Shown: positions 1-13,468 of the stretch, one piece after another
How the letters are laid out: each line of letters opens with the position of its first letter
Position numbering within the stretch: position 1 is the stretch's first letter
Assembly (NCBI RefSeq): GCF_010183535.1
Contig: NC_071333.1
Location: forward strand, 11,902,587 to 11,966,586
From: Caenorhabditis remanei
Taxonomy: Eukaryota > Nematoda > Chromadorea > Rhabditida > Rhabditidae
Length of the DNA: 64,000 nt
Direction: 5' to 3'
Program-made: the position numbers and the translations under genes
Notes under the pieces: model-generated
Databases searched by the model: none
What the model saw: only the letters and a program-made list of their open reading frames with translations
What the model was told of the DNA's origin: nothing

Positions 1-975
1 AGAGGAAGAAAAACAAAAACAAAAATGAGCCACAATTGGTGCTGATTGTACATGTAATGTTATTCTATGCTGGAACAACGGTTTTTATTGACTCCGTTTA
101 TTTCTCACTAACATGGGACACAACACTCCAAAGCAACTCTATTCTCACTTATACGAAATTGCACATGACAAACTCTCCACCCTCTGCATACCTATGCTCT
201 TTGAGAGCCCGATTGGTTGCCAAGCAACAAATAACGATTCCAGTCTCTCATTCTCTCTTCCGCCTCCATTCTCAGTTTCTCACTTCACTATTTTGAATAT
301 GTGTATATTTGTCAAAAATTGAGCAACAAATGAAACAGGCAAACAAATACGCATGTTTACTAGATTTCCGACCTATTGAATGCTCGCTCTTCACGACTTT
401 CTTTTTTTGAAATTCGATATACTCACAACAGCGCATCTTTTCTTACTTCGGCTCTCACTGGCAACATGCCCTCTCACACAAATCTGAGATCGAAGAAGAT
501 TTGAAATCAACTGAGATTATCCTACTTTCTACATTCACTCCTCATTTGATCCGTTGACAGTGAGTTATTCATAGTTTAGTGTGTTAGAAATGACCAACCC
601 AATTCAAGATACCAAAACTAATTTCTGTTGGATAAGTTCCACTCGAGAAAGTAAATTGTTGCATTACGTTGTTTTCTAAACAACTGCCCATTTCAAGGTT
701 TTTCGGGACAGAAGAAAAGGAGCGTCGCTTTTCTTTTTTCCGTCCAGCATATTTCAATGAGGTGGAATGAAAAAAGACTAGTTTCACTCTCTATTCCAAC
801 TGTTGCCAATCTTCCTCGAAACAGAGAAAACGACGACCTCCGCGTAAACAATTTCCAAAACGAAAGCTGCCAAGATTTCCCCCACGTCTTTATTCTGCTA
901 CGTCCCCTTTTCCTTCCCTATCCCGACTATAATTGCCGGAGATAACTATTGCAGCATGCTGATGTGCTCCATTGG
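1..975 (+). promoter_or_regulatory. Upstream region of the LFI-1/rootletin-like gene
   Basis: No convincing coding exon is visible here. The stretch is AT-rich and leads into the first coding exon through acceptor-like sites at about 951-954 (TTGCAG) and in the TTCTTCAG near 980. It contains an RFX/X-box-like palindrome at 216-228, listed separately. If the minus-strand PI 4-kinase gene continues leftwards, this stretch would also be part of its intron. Confidence 0.4.
216..228. promoter_or_regulatory. X-box-like inverted repeat (candidate RFX/DAF-19 site)
   Basis: The 13-base GTTGCCAAGCAAC is an inverted repeat of GTTGC with a 3-base spacer. The RFX-family X-box has the form GTTGCC-AT-GGCAAC, so this is one base shorter in the spacer. 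It lies about 750 bases before the first in-frame ATG of a rootletin-like gene, farther than most worm X-boxes. Function is inferred only. Confidence 0.35.
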
Positions 976-3900
976 ATGTTCTTCAGCTGTGGCGTAAATA
1001 GCAGCACCCCAGGTCGTCAGCTAGTTGTGAGCGAATCATTACCGGAAAGTGCTCTACACGATCCACCATCACAAGCGCTCCGAACTTTATCCCCGGTTTC
1101 ACCGCCTACAGCGAATTCTAGTAGTTCAACTAGCAGATCTTGTTCACCAGTTGTACGTGCAGAAGCAATTGTTCCTGGCAAGTGGACACACATTTCTGGA
1201 AAAGTCTCCGTTCGGCCTCTGACGCCTTCTGAAACCGAATCGGTTCTTGATCGTCAACGTCAGAAAAATCGACGATCTTCTAGAAAAGGTTTCTGTGTGT
1301 TCTTGTTTGATATGTTTTTTTCTCTTATTTGGTTTGAAGTTTGAAGTTCGAATAGTTAGACCACCGATTGCATTCTTTGAATCCTTTTGCTCATTTCACT
1401 AGTTGTTAGAAATCTCAATTTTTCATTCTCAATCCATTTATAGACAAGCTCAAAATGTCGAGTCACGACGATACTCGAAGTTCTGGAGGAGGAGATGGAA
1501 CAATCCATATCCCGTCTGCAGACTCAAAGGAGCCAACTCCTGAAAGTCCGGGCTCTCGTTCCAACTACGGAGAATTCTACTGGTATGTAAAAAGTGTCTA
1601 GTTTTGCCGATGCATGCGCTTTTGGCTTGGTGACAAATCTCTCACTCTCGAGATTTTTCGCCAATGTCTCTTTGAAACTCTCTATTCCCCTTACACGCCG
1701 CACATCTCTCCCCTTTGTTTGTGTTTTCCATAAGTTCTAAAATAATTATATGTTGTTTTCCAAAAAGAGACTCCCAAATCCTCTGTCTTAAGAATTGTAA
1801 GCCTCGCTAGTTTTAGTACTGAATAATAGTTCCATACAACATATTAAATTTCTTAAGTCCAACAACGGACAGTTTGAAAACGTACTCGTATACAATTCAT
1901 ATGAAGAAAACGGAGGAGGAAACTCATGAGTATGAAGGTGACAGTTGGTAAGTTGTTGAAAAGAAAACAAGGTTAGACTAGTCGAGAGGTTCATTAATCA
2001 TTCAAAACCTCATAATACTCTTTGCCTTATAACCCGCTTGGAATACAAAAGAAATAACAATCACGCGCTGATAATCAGAGCAGCCTTTGAATACTTCAAA
2101 CAAATTAAACCAACATTGAATAAGTTGCGGTGTTGCATGCAATAGCCACGTGTTTCCTCGTTAAGGGATGAGTACTCCAGGGATACTTCTGGTGAGAACA
2201 ACTATCACCATACTTCTTCCTTCGATGATGATCTACTTCTCGAGATTGATAGCTCTCGCGGAGCCGCCGTTGCTCGTCTCGACCGTACTCAGGTAAATCG
2301 AATGTTTTTCTTGTTATTGAAAAACAAACATGTCTTGTTTCAGGATGACTTGAACAAGTTCCGTCAACGTATTGACAACAATGTTGAACAACAAAAAGAA
2401 TACAGTGAGATGATGGCTGCTCTTCAAAACAAGGTAACATAGCCATAAAATTGATTTCAGGTCAAAATGTTATACTTTCAGGTTCATGAGTACCGTAAAC
2501 ACATTGCTGAGCTTGAAGGAAGAATGGTTGGAGCTCGCAACCGCATGTTGGATGATCCAAGTTCCAACGTTATGATTTTTGACAACTACGATCCAGGAAA
2601 CACTTACATGTATAGTGAAATTTTCAGAATTTCCTTATAAATTTGATTTTAGTAACAATCACAACGTTGAGCTCTGGAGCCCAGCTCGTGGAAAGCGTGA
2701 GACCATTCTTGGAGGTGGTGGAGCAGGGCTCACCACTGTCAATGTTCACACTGGAGCAGGAACTGGAGGATACGGAAGTGGAGTTGCTGGGTATGGAGGA
2801 GGTCAAACAATAGCTGGTGATCCGAATGCAAACTATGAGATGATCGCTAGATTGGATGAGGAGAGAAGACGTTCGGATGAGTATAGAATGCAATGGGAGA
2901 ACGAGCGTCAGAAATCATTGGTTTTGGAGGATGAGAATGATCGCTTGAGGCGAGAGTTCGAGCGTTATGCTAATGATAGTAAGGACAAGGAGAAGACATT
3001 TGTCAATCGGGAGAGAGTGAGTGGAGGTATAATTCAAGAAGTCGCTAACTACATGATTTCAGAACTTGGCTCAATATCTCAGCGACGAGCAACGCAAGAT
3101 GCTCGACTTGTGGACTGAACTTCAACGTGTCCGCAAGCAATTCTCTGACTTGAAAGTTCAAACAGAAGAAGATCTTGACAAGCAAAAGTCCGAGTTCACT
3201 CGTGCACTTCGCAATGTTAGCAACATGTCTCGTAATGTGACATTCACTGGTGGAGCTGGAGATTCACTTGGTCTCTATGGATTGGATGATAGCAACGATG
3301 TCAACCGTACCACCAATAACTACGAGAAAGTTCTTATTGAAACTGTGAAGAGAATGAACACTGGAGGCGCTGGAGGTGCATCAAGTGCAGAACTTCTCGA
3401 GGAGTTGAGAAAGATTCGTGGAGGTGGCAGTTCAGAAGGGGATGCTGAGTTGCACAAGGAGTTGATGACCAAGTATGAGGAGTCCATTGAGAGAAACATT
3501 GAATTGGAGTCAAAGGGAGATGATGCTCAAAGAAAGATTGCTGAACTCGAAGCTGAACTCCGTCGTAACCGTGAAAAACTCAATGAATCTCAGAATGCAT
3601 TGAAGAAACTGCATGAAATGGCTCAAGATAGTGAGAAGAACGTTGATGGAACTGTATCTATCAAAAGAACCAGATCTTTGTCACCAGGAAAGACACCACT
3701 TCCACCATCTGAGGCTCTTCGTGCTGTCCGTAACACTTTCCGCAACAAGGACAATGATATTCAACAATTGGAGAGAAAACTCAAGATTGCTGAGAGTCAA
3801 GTCAAGGAATTCCTGAACAAATTCGAGAATGCTGATGAAGCTCGTCGACGTCTCGACAAGCAATTTGCGGATGCCAAGCGTGAGATTAGCAATCTCCAAA

Positions 3901-6900
3901 AGAGTGTCGATGAAGCTGAACGCAACTCTCGTCGCACTGATGACAAACTGAGAGCCTCGGAGGCTGAGCGTGTTGCTGCTGAGAAAGCCAGAAAGTTCTT
4001 GGAGGATGAGCTTGCCAAATTGCAAGCCTCTTTCCAGAAGAGTTCGACCGACGACGCTCGCAAGCTCCGTGATGAGATGGATGAGCATGCAAACTCAATT
4101 CAAGAAGAGTTCAAGACTCGAATTGATGAGCTCAACCGTCGCATTGAGAATCTTCTTCGTGAAAACAACCGCTTGAAGTCTGAAGTCAACCCATTGAAGG
4201 ACAAGTATCGTGATTTGGAAAATGAATACAACAGCACTCAACGTCGCATCGATGAGAGGGAGACTCAAATCAAGTACTCCGATGACATTCGTCGCAACAT
4301 CCAAAAAGATTTGGATGACTTGCGTGAGAAGTACGATCGTGTCCACAGTGATAACGAAAAGATTCTTGGAGAGTTGGAACATGCTCAAAAGGCTGCTCAT
4401 TTGGCTGAACAACAACTGAAGGAGATCAAGATTCAACGTGATGACTACCAAAAGCAGAAGGATGAAAATGCTCGTCATCTCTTCGACATCCGTCATAAGT
4501 TGGAGACTGAGATCAAGGGCCGTCAAGATTTGGAGAAGAATGGTGTTCGTAGCAACGATGAACTTGACAAACTCCGTCAAACCATCAGTGACTACGAGAG
4601 TCAAATCAACCTTCTTCGCCGTCACAATGATGAATTGGATACTACCATCAAGGGACATCAAGGAAAACTCACTCAATTGGAGAATGAGTTGCACTCTCGT
4701 TCTGGAGAAATCGAAAAGTTGAATGATTTGAACCAACGTCTTCAAAAGGAGAAACAAGATGTTCTCAACCAGAAACTCAAGTTGGATGGAGATATTCAAG
4801 CTCTTAAGGAGACAATTAGAAAAATGGAGAATGAGTTGGAGAAACTCAGAAATGAGAACAAGGAACTTGTTGGAAAGGAAGTTCGTGCCAGAGATGCTGC
4901 CAACCAACACTTGTCTCGTGCCAATCTTCTAAACAAGGAATTGGATGACACCAAACAAGATCTTAAGCACTCAACTGAAATCAATAAGCAGTTGGAGCAA
5001 GACATCCGTGATTTGAAGGAACGTTTAGCTAATATGGGAAGAGGTGGACGTGTTTCCCGAGACAGCACAACTACTGGAACTGATGGTGGTGCATTTGGAG
5101 ATCGCAGCAGTGTTGCCGACTCTAACAGACAACGTGGAGCTGCTGGAAGCAATGTCTACATCCCAGCCGCTGAAGATATCGAGAGCAGAGGAGGAGATGA
5201 GATCACTATCCCATCATCTGGAGGTGATGTTATCCATGGCCGCGATGGACGTGATGGAAAGGATGCTACTGGACAACGTGGCACTCATACTATTGTCAAC
5301 ACCAAGGAAAGAATCGAGAGAATCGAAAAGAATATTCTCGATCGTTACCATGATGATGAGCTAGCTGAGCACAAGATTCGTGAGATTAATGACCGCTGGA
5401 AGAGAGAGTTGGAGCGTCTTGAGAACGATAAGGATGACTTGGAGCGCAGAATCCGTGAACTTGAAGATGAATTGTCTCAGATCGGACGTGGAAACGACAA
5501 GACTGAGAATGATATCACTGAATTGAAGAGAAAGCATGCTGCTGAAATTGACAAGCTGAAGAGTGATATCAGTGCTCTTCATGACAAACATCTGAGTGAT
5601 CTTGATGATGAAAAGGAGCAATACGGAAAAGCGGTTGAGAACTTGAAATCCGTTGAGGACGATCTTCGTGATAAGCTCAACAATTTGGAGAAGCAGTTGG
5701 CTGACTCTCTTAATCGCGAGAATGAACTTGAGAGAGAGAAGAGAGATTATGATGAGAAAATCAACAATCTCTACACTCAGAACCAGAAGATCAAGGATGA
5801 GTGGGATGACTTCCGTAACGATGCTGATAAGGAAATCCAGAAATGGAAGACCGATGCATACACTGTTCGCTCTGAAGCCAAGGCTCTCGAGACCACCAAC
5901 ACTGCATTGAAGGCACAACTCCAAGCTGCCAATGATAGAATCGATCATTTGACAAAGACTGTCAATGATCACACCTCCAAAGTCCGCGATTGTAAGTTTC
6001 ATAGATCTATTTTAACTTGGTCAGACTTAATTTTGTAAATTTCAGTAACTTCCCAAGTTCGCCGTTTGGAAGATGAACTTTCTGACAGCAAGGCTAATCT
6101 TGTCCAGAAGGAAATGGATCTTGAAAGTGCTCAGAACCGTCTCCGTTCATTGGAGGATCAATACAGTACCCTTCAAAGTGACTCCAACAAATGGAGAGGA
6201 GAATTGGACGCTGCTCTCCGTGAGAACGATGTTCTTAAGAGCAACAACACCAACATGGAGGCTGACTTGACCCGTCTCAGAAATCGTCTGAAGTCTGCTG
6301 AGGATGCATTGAAGGAGTTGAAGGCAGCTTTGAGCCATGCCAAGACTGAGAAGGAACGTCTTCAGAATGCATTCCGTGAGAAGACCAAACAGGCTGATCA
6401 TTTGAACCAGTTGGCTTCTCAATTCGACACAAAATTGACCAAGCTCCGTAACGAACTTCAAGATACCAATGACAAGGTAGTATACTCATACGTTAGAAAA
6501 ATAAATAATGTTTAATATTTCAGCTTATCACTTCCGATACCGAAAGAACCGCTCTTCGTAACGAGCTCCAGAAACTCAGCCAAGAGCTCAAATTCGGAAA
6601 TGAGCAGATTCAACGTAAATCTGATGAGTACCAGACCATTATTGATGATTTGGCACACTCTCATCGTGTTTCTGAGGACAGTCGTCTTAATGCTCTTCAA
6701 GAGCTTGGTTAGTTTTTCAAAATAGTTGATTCTATTCAATTCATTATTACAGAAGCCAGAAAGTACGAGATCAATGACTTGACATCTCGTCTCGACAGTA
6801 CTGAGCAACGGTTGACAACTCTCCAACAAGACTACATTAAGGCCGACTCCGAGAGAGATATTCTTTCGGATGCTCTCCGACGCTTCCAATCTTCTGCTAA

Positions 6901-9900
6901 CCGCGTCATCAACTTCCACACCTTCGTTGATGGTGGAGCTGGATACGTTGATGGAGTTCCAGGAGGAGCCAGTATCATCGGTGGAGGACCATCTGCACAA
7001 CGCTCGGGAGCTTACGATCCAGCCAGTGGTGGTGTTATTGGAACTGGAATCAGTGGAGGACCAGGCGGATCTGATTTCGGTCGTGAAATCGAAATAGGTC
7101 GCGGCGACTCGGATCAATCCGATGTTGCTTATCCTCGTTCAGTTCCATTCCCACCATCTGCTGACTTCAGCAGTGAACGTCCTGGCGCTACATCTGGTGA
7201 GTTTGTACTTGGTTATTGAAAAATGTAATTATTTTATTCCAGCCGGTGGACGTGTGATCAACAATCTCGATGGAACCACCACAGTCAACTTGAATGGTGG
7301 ATTCGACATTGCAAACCTTGAAGGAACTCTTCAATCACTTCTCAACAAGATCGAGAAACTCGAGATGGAACGCAATGAACTCCGTGACACTTTGGCTAGA
7401 ATGAAGAAGAAGACCACTGAAACTCATACTACCATCAACCAAAAGGAAACTCGCTACAGAAATATCGAGGATAATCTCCAAGACACTGAGGAAGGTGAGT
7501 AGCTGAAATGAAAATGCACTTTTCCTAAGCCAGTTTTTACAGAGAAACGTGCTCTCGAATCTCGTCTTCAATCTGCTAAGACTTTGCTTCGTTCTCAAGA
7601 GGAAGCTCTCAAGCAGAGAGATGAGGAACGTCGTCAAATGAAATCCAAGATGGTTGCCGCTGAACTTCAAGCTCGTGGAAAGGAAGCCCAACTCCGGCAC
7701 TTGAATGTGAGTTTAAAAATAAAACAAGTAGTGCATTCAACCAAATCGATCTTTTTAGGAGCAACTCAAGAACTTGAGAACTGACTTGGACAACGCTCAA
7801 ACCGACATTCGCTCTCTTCGCGACAAGGAGGAGCAATGGGATTCCAGCCGCTTCCAATTGGAGACCAAAATGCGTGAAAGTGATTCTGACTCCAACAAAC
7901 TCCAACTCCAAATTGCATCATTCGAAAGTGAACGCCAGATCTTGACAGAAAAAATCAAGGAATTGGATGGAGCTCTTCGTTTGAGCGACTCCAAGGTTCA
8001 AGACATGAAGGATGACACTGACAAGCTCCGCCGTGAACTCAGCAAGGCTGAGAGTGTTGAAAATGAACTTCGCAAAACCATTGACATTCAAAGCAAAACT
8101 TCACATGAATACCAACTTCTCAAAGACCAACTTCTCAATACCCAAAATGAATTGAATGGTGCAAACACTCGTAAGCAACAACTCGAGAATGAACTTCTCA
8201 ATGCCCGCAGCGAAGTCAGAGACTACAAACAGCGTGTCCATGATGTCAACAACCGTGTTGCTGAACTTCAACGTCAACTCCAAGACGCCAACTCTGAAAA
8301 GAATCGCGTCGAAGACAGATTCCTCTCTGTTGAGAAGGTTGTCAACACAATGAGAACCACTGAAACTGATCTCCGCCAACAACTCGAGACTGCAAAGAAT
8401 GAGAAACGTGTTGCTCTCAAGGAGCTTGAAGACATCAAGAGACGTCTTACTCAATTGGAGAACGAGAGACGCAACTCTTCTCAACTTGCTGATGGATGGA
8501 AGAAAGAGAAGGCTACGCTCATGAAGAAGATTGAACTTGTAAGTTTTCACATTTTTAGGTATTAAACGAACCGATATTATTTTACAGCTTGAAAATGAGA
8601 AACGCCGTACAGACGCCGCCATCCGCGAGACTGCTCTTCAACGTGAAGCCATCGAGAAATCGTTGAATGCTATGGAGCGTGAGAACAAAGAGCTCTACAA
8701 GAACTGTGCTCAACTCCAACAGCAAATTGCACAGCTTGAGATGGAGAACGGCAACAGAATCTTGGAGCTTACCAACAAGCAGCGTGAGGAGCAAGAGAGA
8801 CAACTCCTCAGAATGCGTCAAGAGAAGGGACAGGTACTGCATTAACAAATTAAGGGATTCTTAAAAATAACTATTTTCAGATCGAGAAAGTCATCGAGAA
8901 TCGTGAGCGCACTCATCGCAATCGAATCAAGCAGCTCGAAGATCAAATTAATATTCTCCGTGACCAACTCGATGGCGAACGTCGTCGCAGACGTGAATAT
9001 GTTGATCGCTCCATGGTCAATGACATCGGACGTCTTGGTTCCAATGTTCTTGGTATCCGTAGCAGCTATGGTGACAACAACATCGATGCAATCATTCACG
9101 GTGGAAGCCGTTCTGTTGGGTAAGTTGAGATTCCTTTAATTTAGCTGTTTTTCTTATTTCTAACATTTTGTAAGTGATTTCTCAACTAGAGCAGCTATTT
9201 CAGATTCTATCCACGTTCGACTTTCGCATCGAACCCATTGACTCCACCACTTGGAACATCCACTCCAACCCATCGCCCACACATCACCGACTTCAGAAGT
9301 GCAGTTGATGCCGGAAGCAGCTATCGCCGTCCAATCTCCACAATAGAGGATTCCGGTATGGAAGTGACATTCAATACTTATCCACCAGAAGTTTCTAAAC
9401 ACCAACAAAATACACCGGTTATCCGTGTGCATAGAAGTAAAAGCCGTGAGGTGTTGCATCAGGAAATCATCGAAACCAGAGAGATGCATCATCACAGAGA
9501 AGAGAACAGGAGTGATAGTCAACAGATCCATATTTCGAGTGCTGAGAACCATTAGAATTTTGAAATTTTCCACTTTAAACGTCTACCCTATGTGAACGTC
9601 CTTTTGAAACATTTTTTCCTTTTTGCCTTCTCTTACTGACCTTGCGTTATTAACCAAAAACTTCTCAAAACCTGACATCTGTCGGAAATTCTTAACAAAA
9701 GTTCAAGAATTGAGACGGGCATGTGAATTCGATTTCTCGTAGCACGAGAAACTAGTGTGTACATTCTTTTCCCTTATGTTCATCCTCACTCTGATACACC
9801 TTCTTAGTGTACAGTTCAAAGTACAGAAACTCTTACCCAATCATGTCCGTCTCATTTCTTCCAAACTACAGCAATATCAAAAGAATTCAATCCTAGTGTG

Positions 9901-10163
9901 CTTGGGAAACCAGTCTTAAATCAAACCCTTTTCTAGGATCGGTGTACGGCGGCTCGATTAGAGACCGCGATTCGGTCTACGGTGGTGGCGGACGTGATTC
10001 GTCGTTTGGCACACGTGCCGGAGATTCCATCTCTCGTACTGGCGTTGAGCCACGTGATCCGTCTATCGTAGAAATTCCATCGAACGAGCCAATGACTACG
10101 TCCACCCATTCTCAAGGAGGATCTCGCTATGATACCCTGGCACCTAACCGCGACGACTTGTAG
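976..10163 (+). CDS. lfi-1: LFI-1/rootletin-like giant coiled-coil protein (16-17 exons, two 3' ends)
   Basis: This is a long coiled-coil structural protein of about 2,393 residues. Exons: 976-1288, 1444-1582, 2166-2292, 2344-2433, 2482-2609, 2653-3016, 3063-5991, 6046-6476, 6524-6707, 6753-7196, 7243-7494, 7543-7706, 7759-8538, 8588-8833, 8881-9119, then 9204-9555 (stop). All junctions keep frame. Exon 2166 uses a weak TTAAG acceptor. A second ATG at 1455 lies in frame and gives a shorter form of about 2,287 residues. Almost everything after residue 300 is heptad-rich (Glu, Lys, Leu, Gln). The coil is broken by Gly-rich segments near 2700-2810, 5040-5290 and 6930-7090; the middle one contains a short collagen-like Gly-X-Y run. 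Such proteins organise cytoskeletal or ciliary rootlet and spindle-associated structures. In C. elegans, LFI-1 is named as a LIN-5-interacting coiled coil; the symbol is from recall. AATAAA lies at 10492-10497. The rootletin-like family is clear; the exact orthologue is less so. Confidence 0.8.
9937..10163 (+). CDS. lfi-1: Alternative last exon of the LFI-1-like gene
   Basis: The normal last exon (9204-9555) contains an internal donor at 9355|9356 (TCCG|GTATGG, phase 1). Joined to the acceptor TTTTCTAG before 9937, it continues in frame for 75 codons to a stop at 10161-10163. The new tail is Gly, Arg, Asp and Ser rich (repeated YGG and RD pairs). Splicing from the 9119 donor directly to 9937 would hit a stop within eight codons, so the internal donor is the only frame-keeping route seen. 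The polyadenylation signal at 10492 would serve this form. Confidence 0.65.
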
Positions 10164-10530
10164 ACTATTCGCACCGCACACTGCTTGACCAATTCAACTT
10201 TACGCTTCCGCTTAACAAGCAACTTCACATAACCTATTGCTTCTTCAAATCGCTTTGTCTTTTTTCCTTTTCGTCTTCGTTCCCATTCTTTGATTGTTCC
10301 TCGCACAATTCGAAATTCATAAAATTTTGATTATTTCCCTTTCCGCCTCCGTTTTCTCATTTTCACGTCACAAACTTTTGTACCCCCTTCTATTTTTCTA
10401 TCGTTTGACTACTGCCCCAGCACGTTTGACACTAAGTCAAACCCATTCTTTTTCATGTAAATCGCCACTCTATAGTTAGCAATCTTGATGTAATAAAGTT
10501 TGTATTTACCCAAGTCCAAGTTGAAAATTA

Positions 10531-12381
<1,851 letters not shown>

Positions 12382-13468
12382 GGCGTGGAGCTCAATTTTG
12401 CTGAAAACTATGAAAGTTTAGTCGGAATAACACATAAGTAAGCAACATAAAGAAGAAAAACAATTATATAGTTGAGTTTTTAATTTTGTCTACCGATTTC
12501 ATTACGAATATAGGGCTCAAGTTGAGATTTTCAACATTGAACGTTGCTAAACTTTAAAAAATTACTCGATAAATTTTATAAAATTAAAAAACTAATGAAT
12601 AAATGCACAAATGAGCCGGAACTGGGTAAAAAATGACTCAATTGGCATAAAACACGCAACAAAAAAAAGAGTTCTCAGTGGAGCGCGTTTGCCGCGCGTC
12701 GACTCAAGAGGCCAAACGGTGTGCTGGAGAGGGAGGAGGAGGACGGTCCTCATTGACCGAGACCACCTGCTTGACCAAATTAACACACAAAAGACAAAGG
12801 GAGGAGACAATTAAATAAAAAAATAATACGGCTAGGGATTTGAAACAAACACGCAAAATATGAGTTGATGAATGATATCTGTTTTTATAAAACTATTCGG
12901 TATAGACAATACGGTAATTTTCGAAGTTCGATAGTTGTGTTCTGAAAGAATGTCAATTGATGGAAAATCAGAAAAATCAAAAAACGCATTGTTTCAGTTC
13001 AGTTTTTTTTTCAGGAATGAATCACCACCCGAGTGTATGTTTGTGTACTCTGCTGGTTTGTTATGTTCTTTTTGTACAGCAGCGCCTCATTTGGCCCTCC
13101 AATGTCACACTCCCGTGTTCGTTTCACAAATTTAGTTTTTTTCTCTCGTTTCGCAATCGTTGAAAGATCTAAGCGAGAATAAATCCCGGCCCCACTATGC
13201 GTGCCTCGATCGTCAGACCCCATTCGATCGTACGCCATTCGTCGAAGCATTACACTGTTGGAAGGGCAAATACACACTCTCCGAGCCCTCCTATCTCCTG
13301 CTCTCATTTGTAGTCTCTTCTCTTTGCCGTCGGTTTTTCTCCCCTTTTCCTACACAAACACTCCCGAGACGTCGCATATCCTCAATATCTCCGGTGCTCT
13401 TCCCGTTGCTTTTATTACTGATTGCAGACAACATTTTGTGACGTTATTTGATTATTTCAGCCGGTTGA
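12382..13468. promoter_or_regulatory. Divergent promoter region between PI4KII (-) and SET-MYND (+) genes
   Basis: About 1.1 kb without a supported exon. A locally GC-rich block at 12670-12790 probably belongs to the kinase promoter or 5' untranslated exon. The stretch 13180-13440, with pyrimidine-rich runs and a TTATTTCAG at 13461, looks like the leader of the SET gene. That TTTCAG lies eight bases before the ATG and could be a trans-splice acceptor. Confidence 0.35.

Noticed and set aside
4095..4910. Minus-strand open frame of 271 codons
   Set aside because: It is antisense to the heptad-repeat exon of the coiled-coil gene, and its Leu-rich composition follows from that.
12592..12814. Overlapping frames on both strands in a GC-rich block
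   Set aside because: They lie in the presumed promoter of the PI 4-kinase gene. No splice connection to its exons was found.
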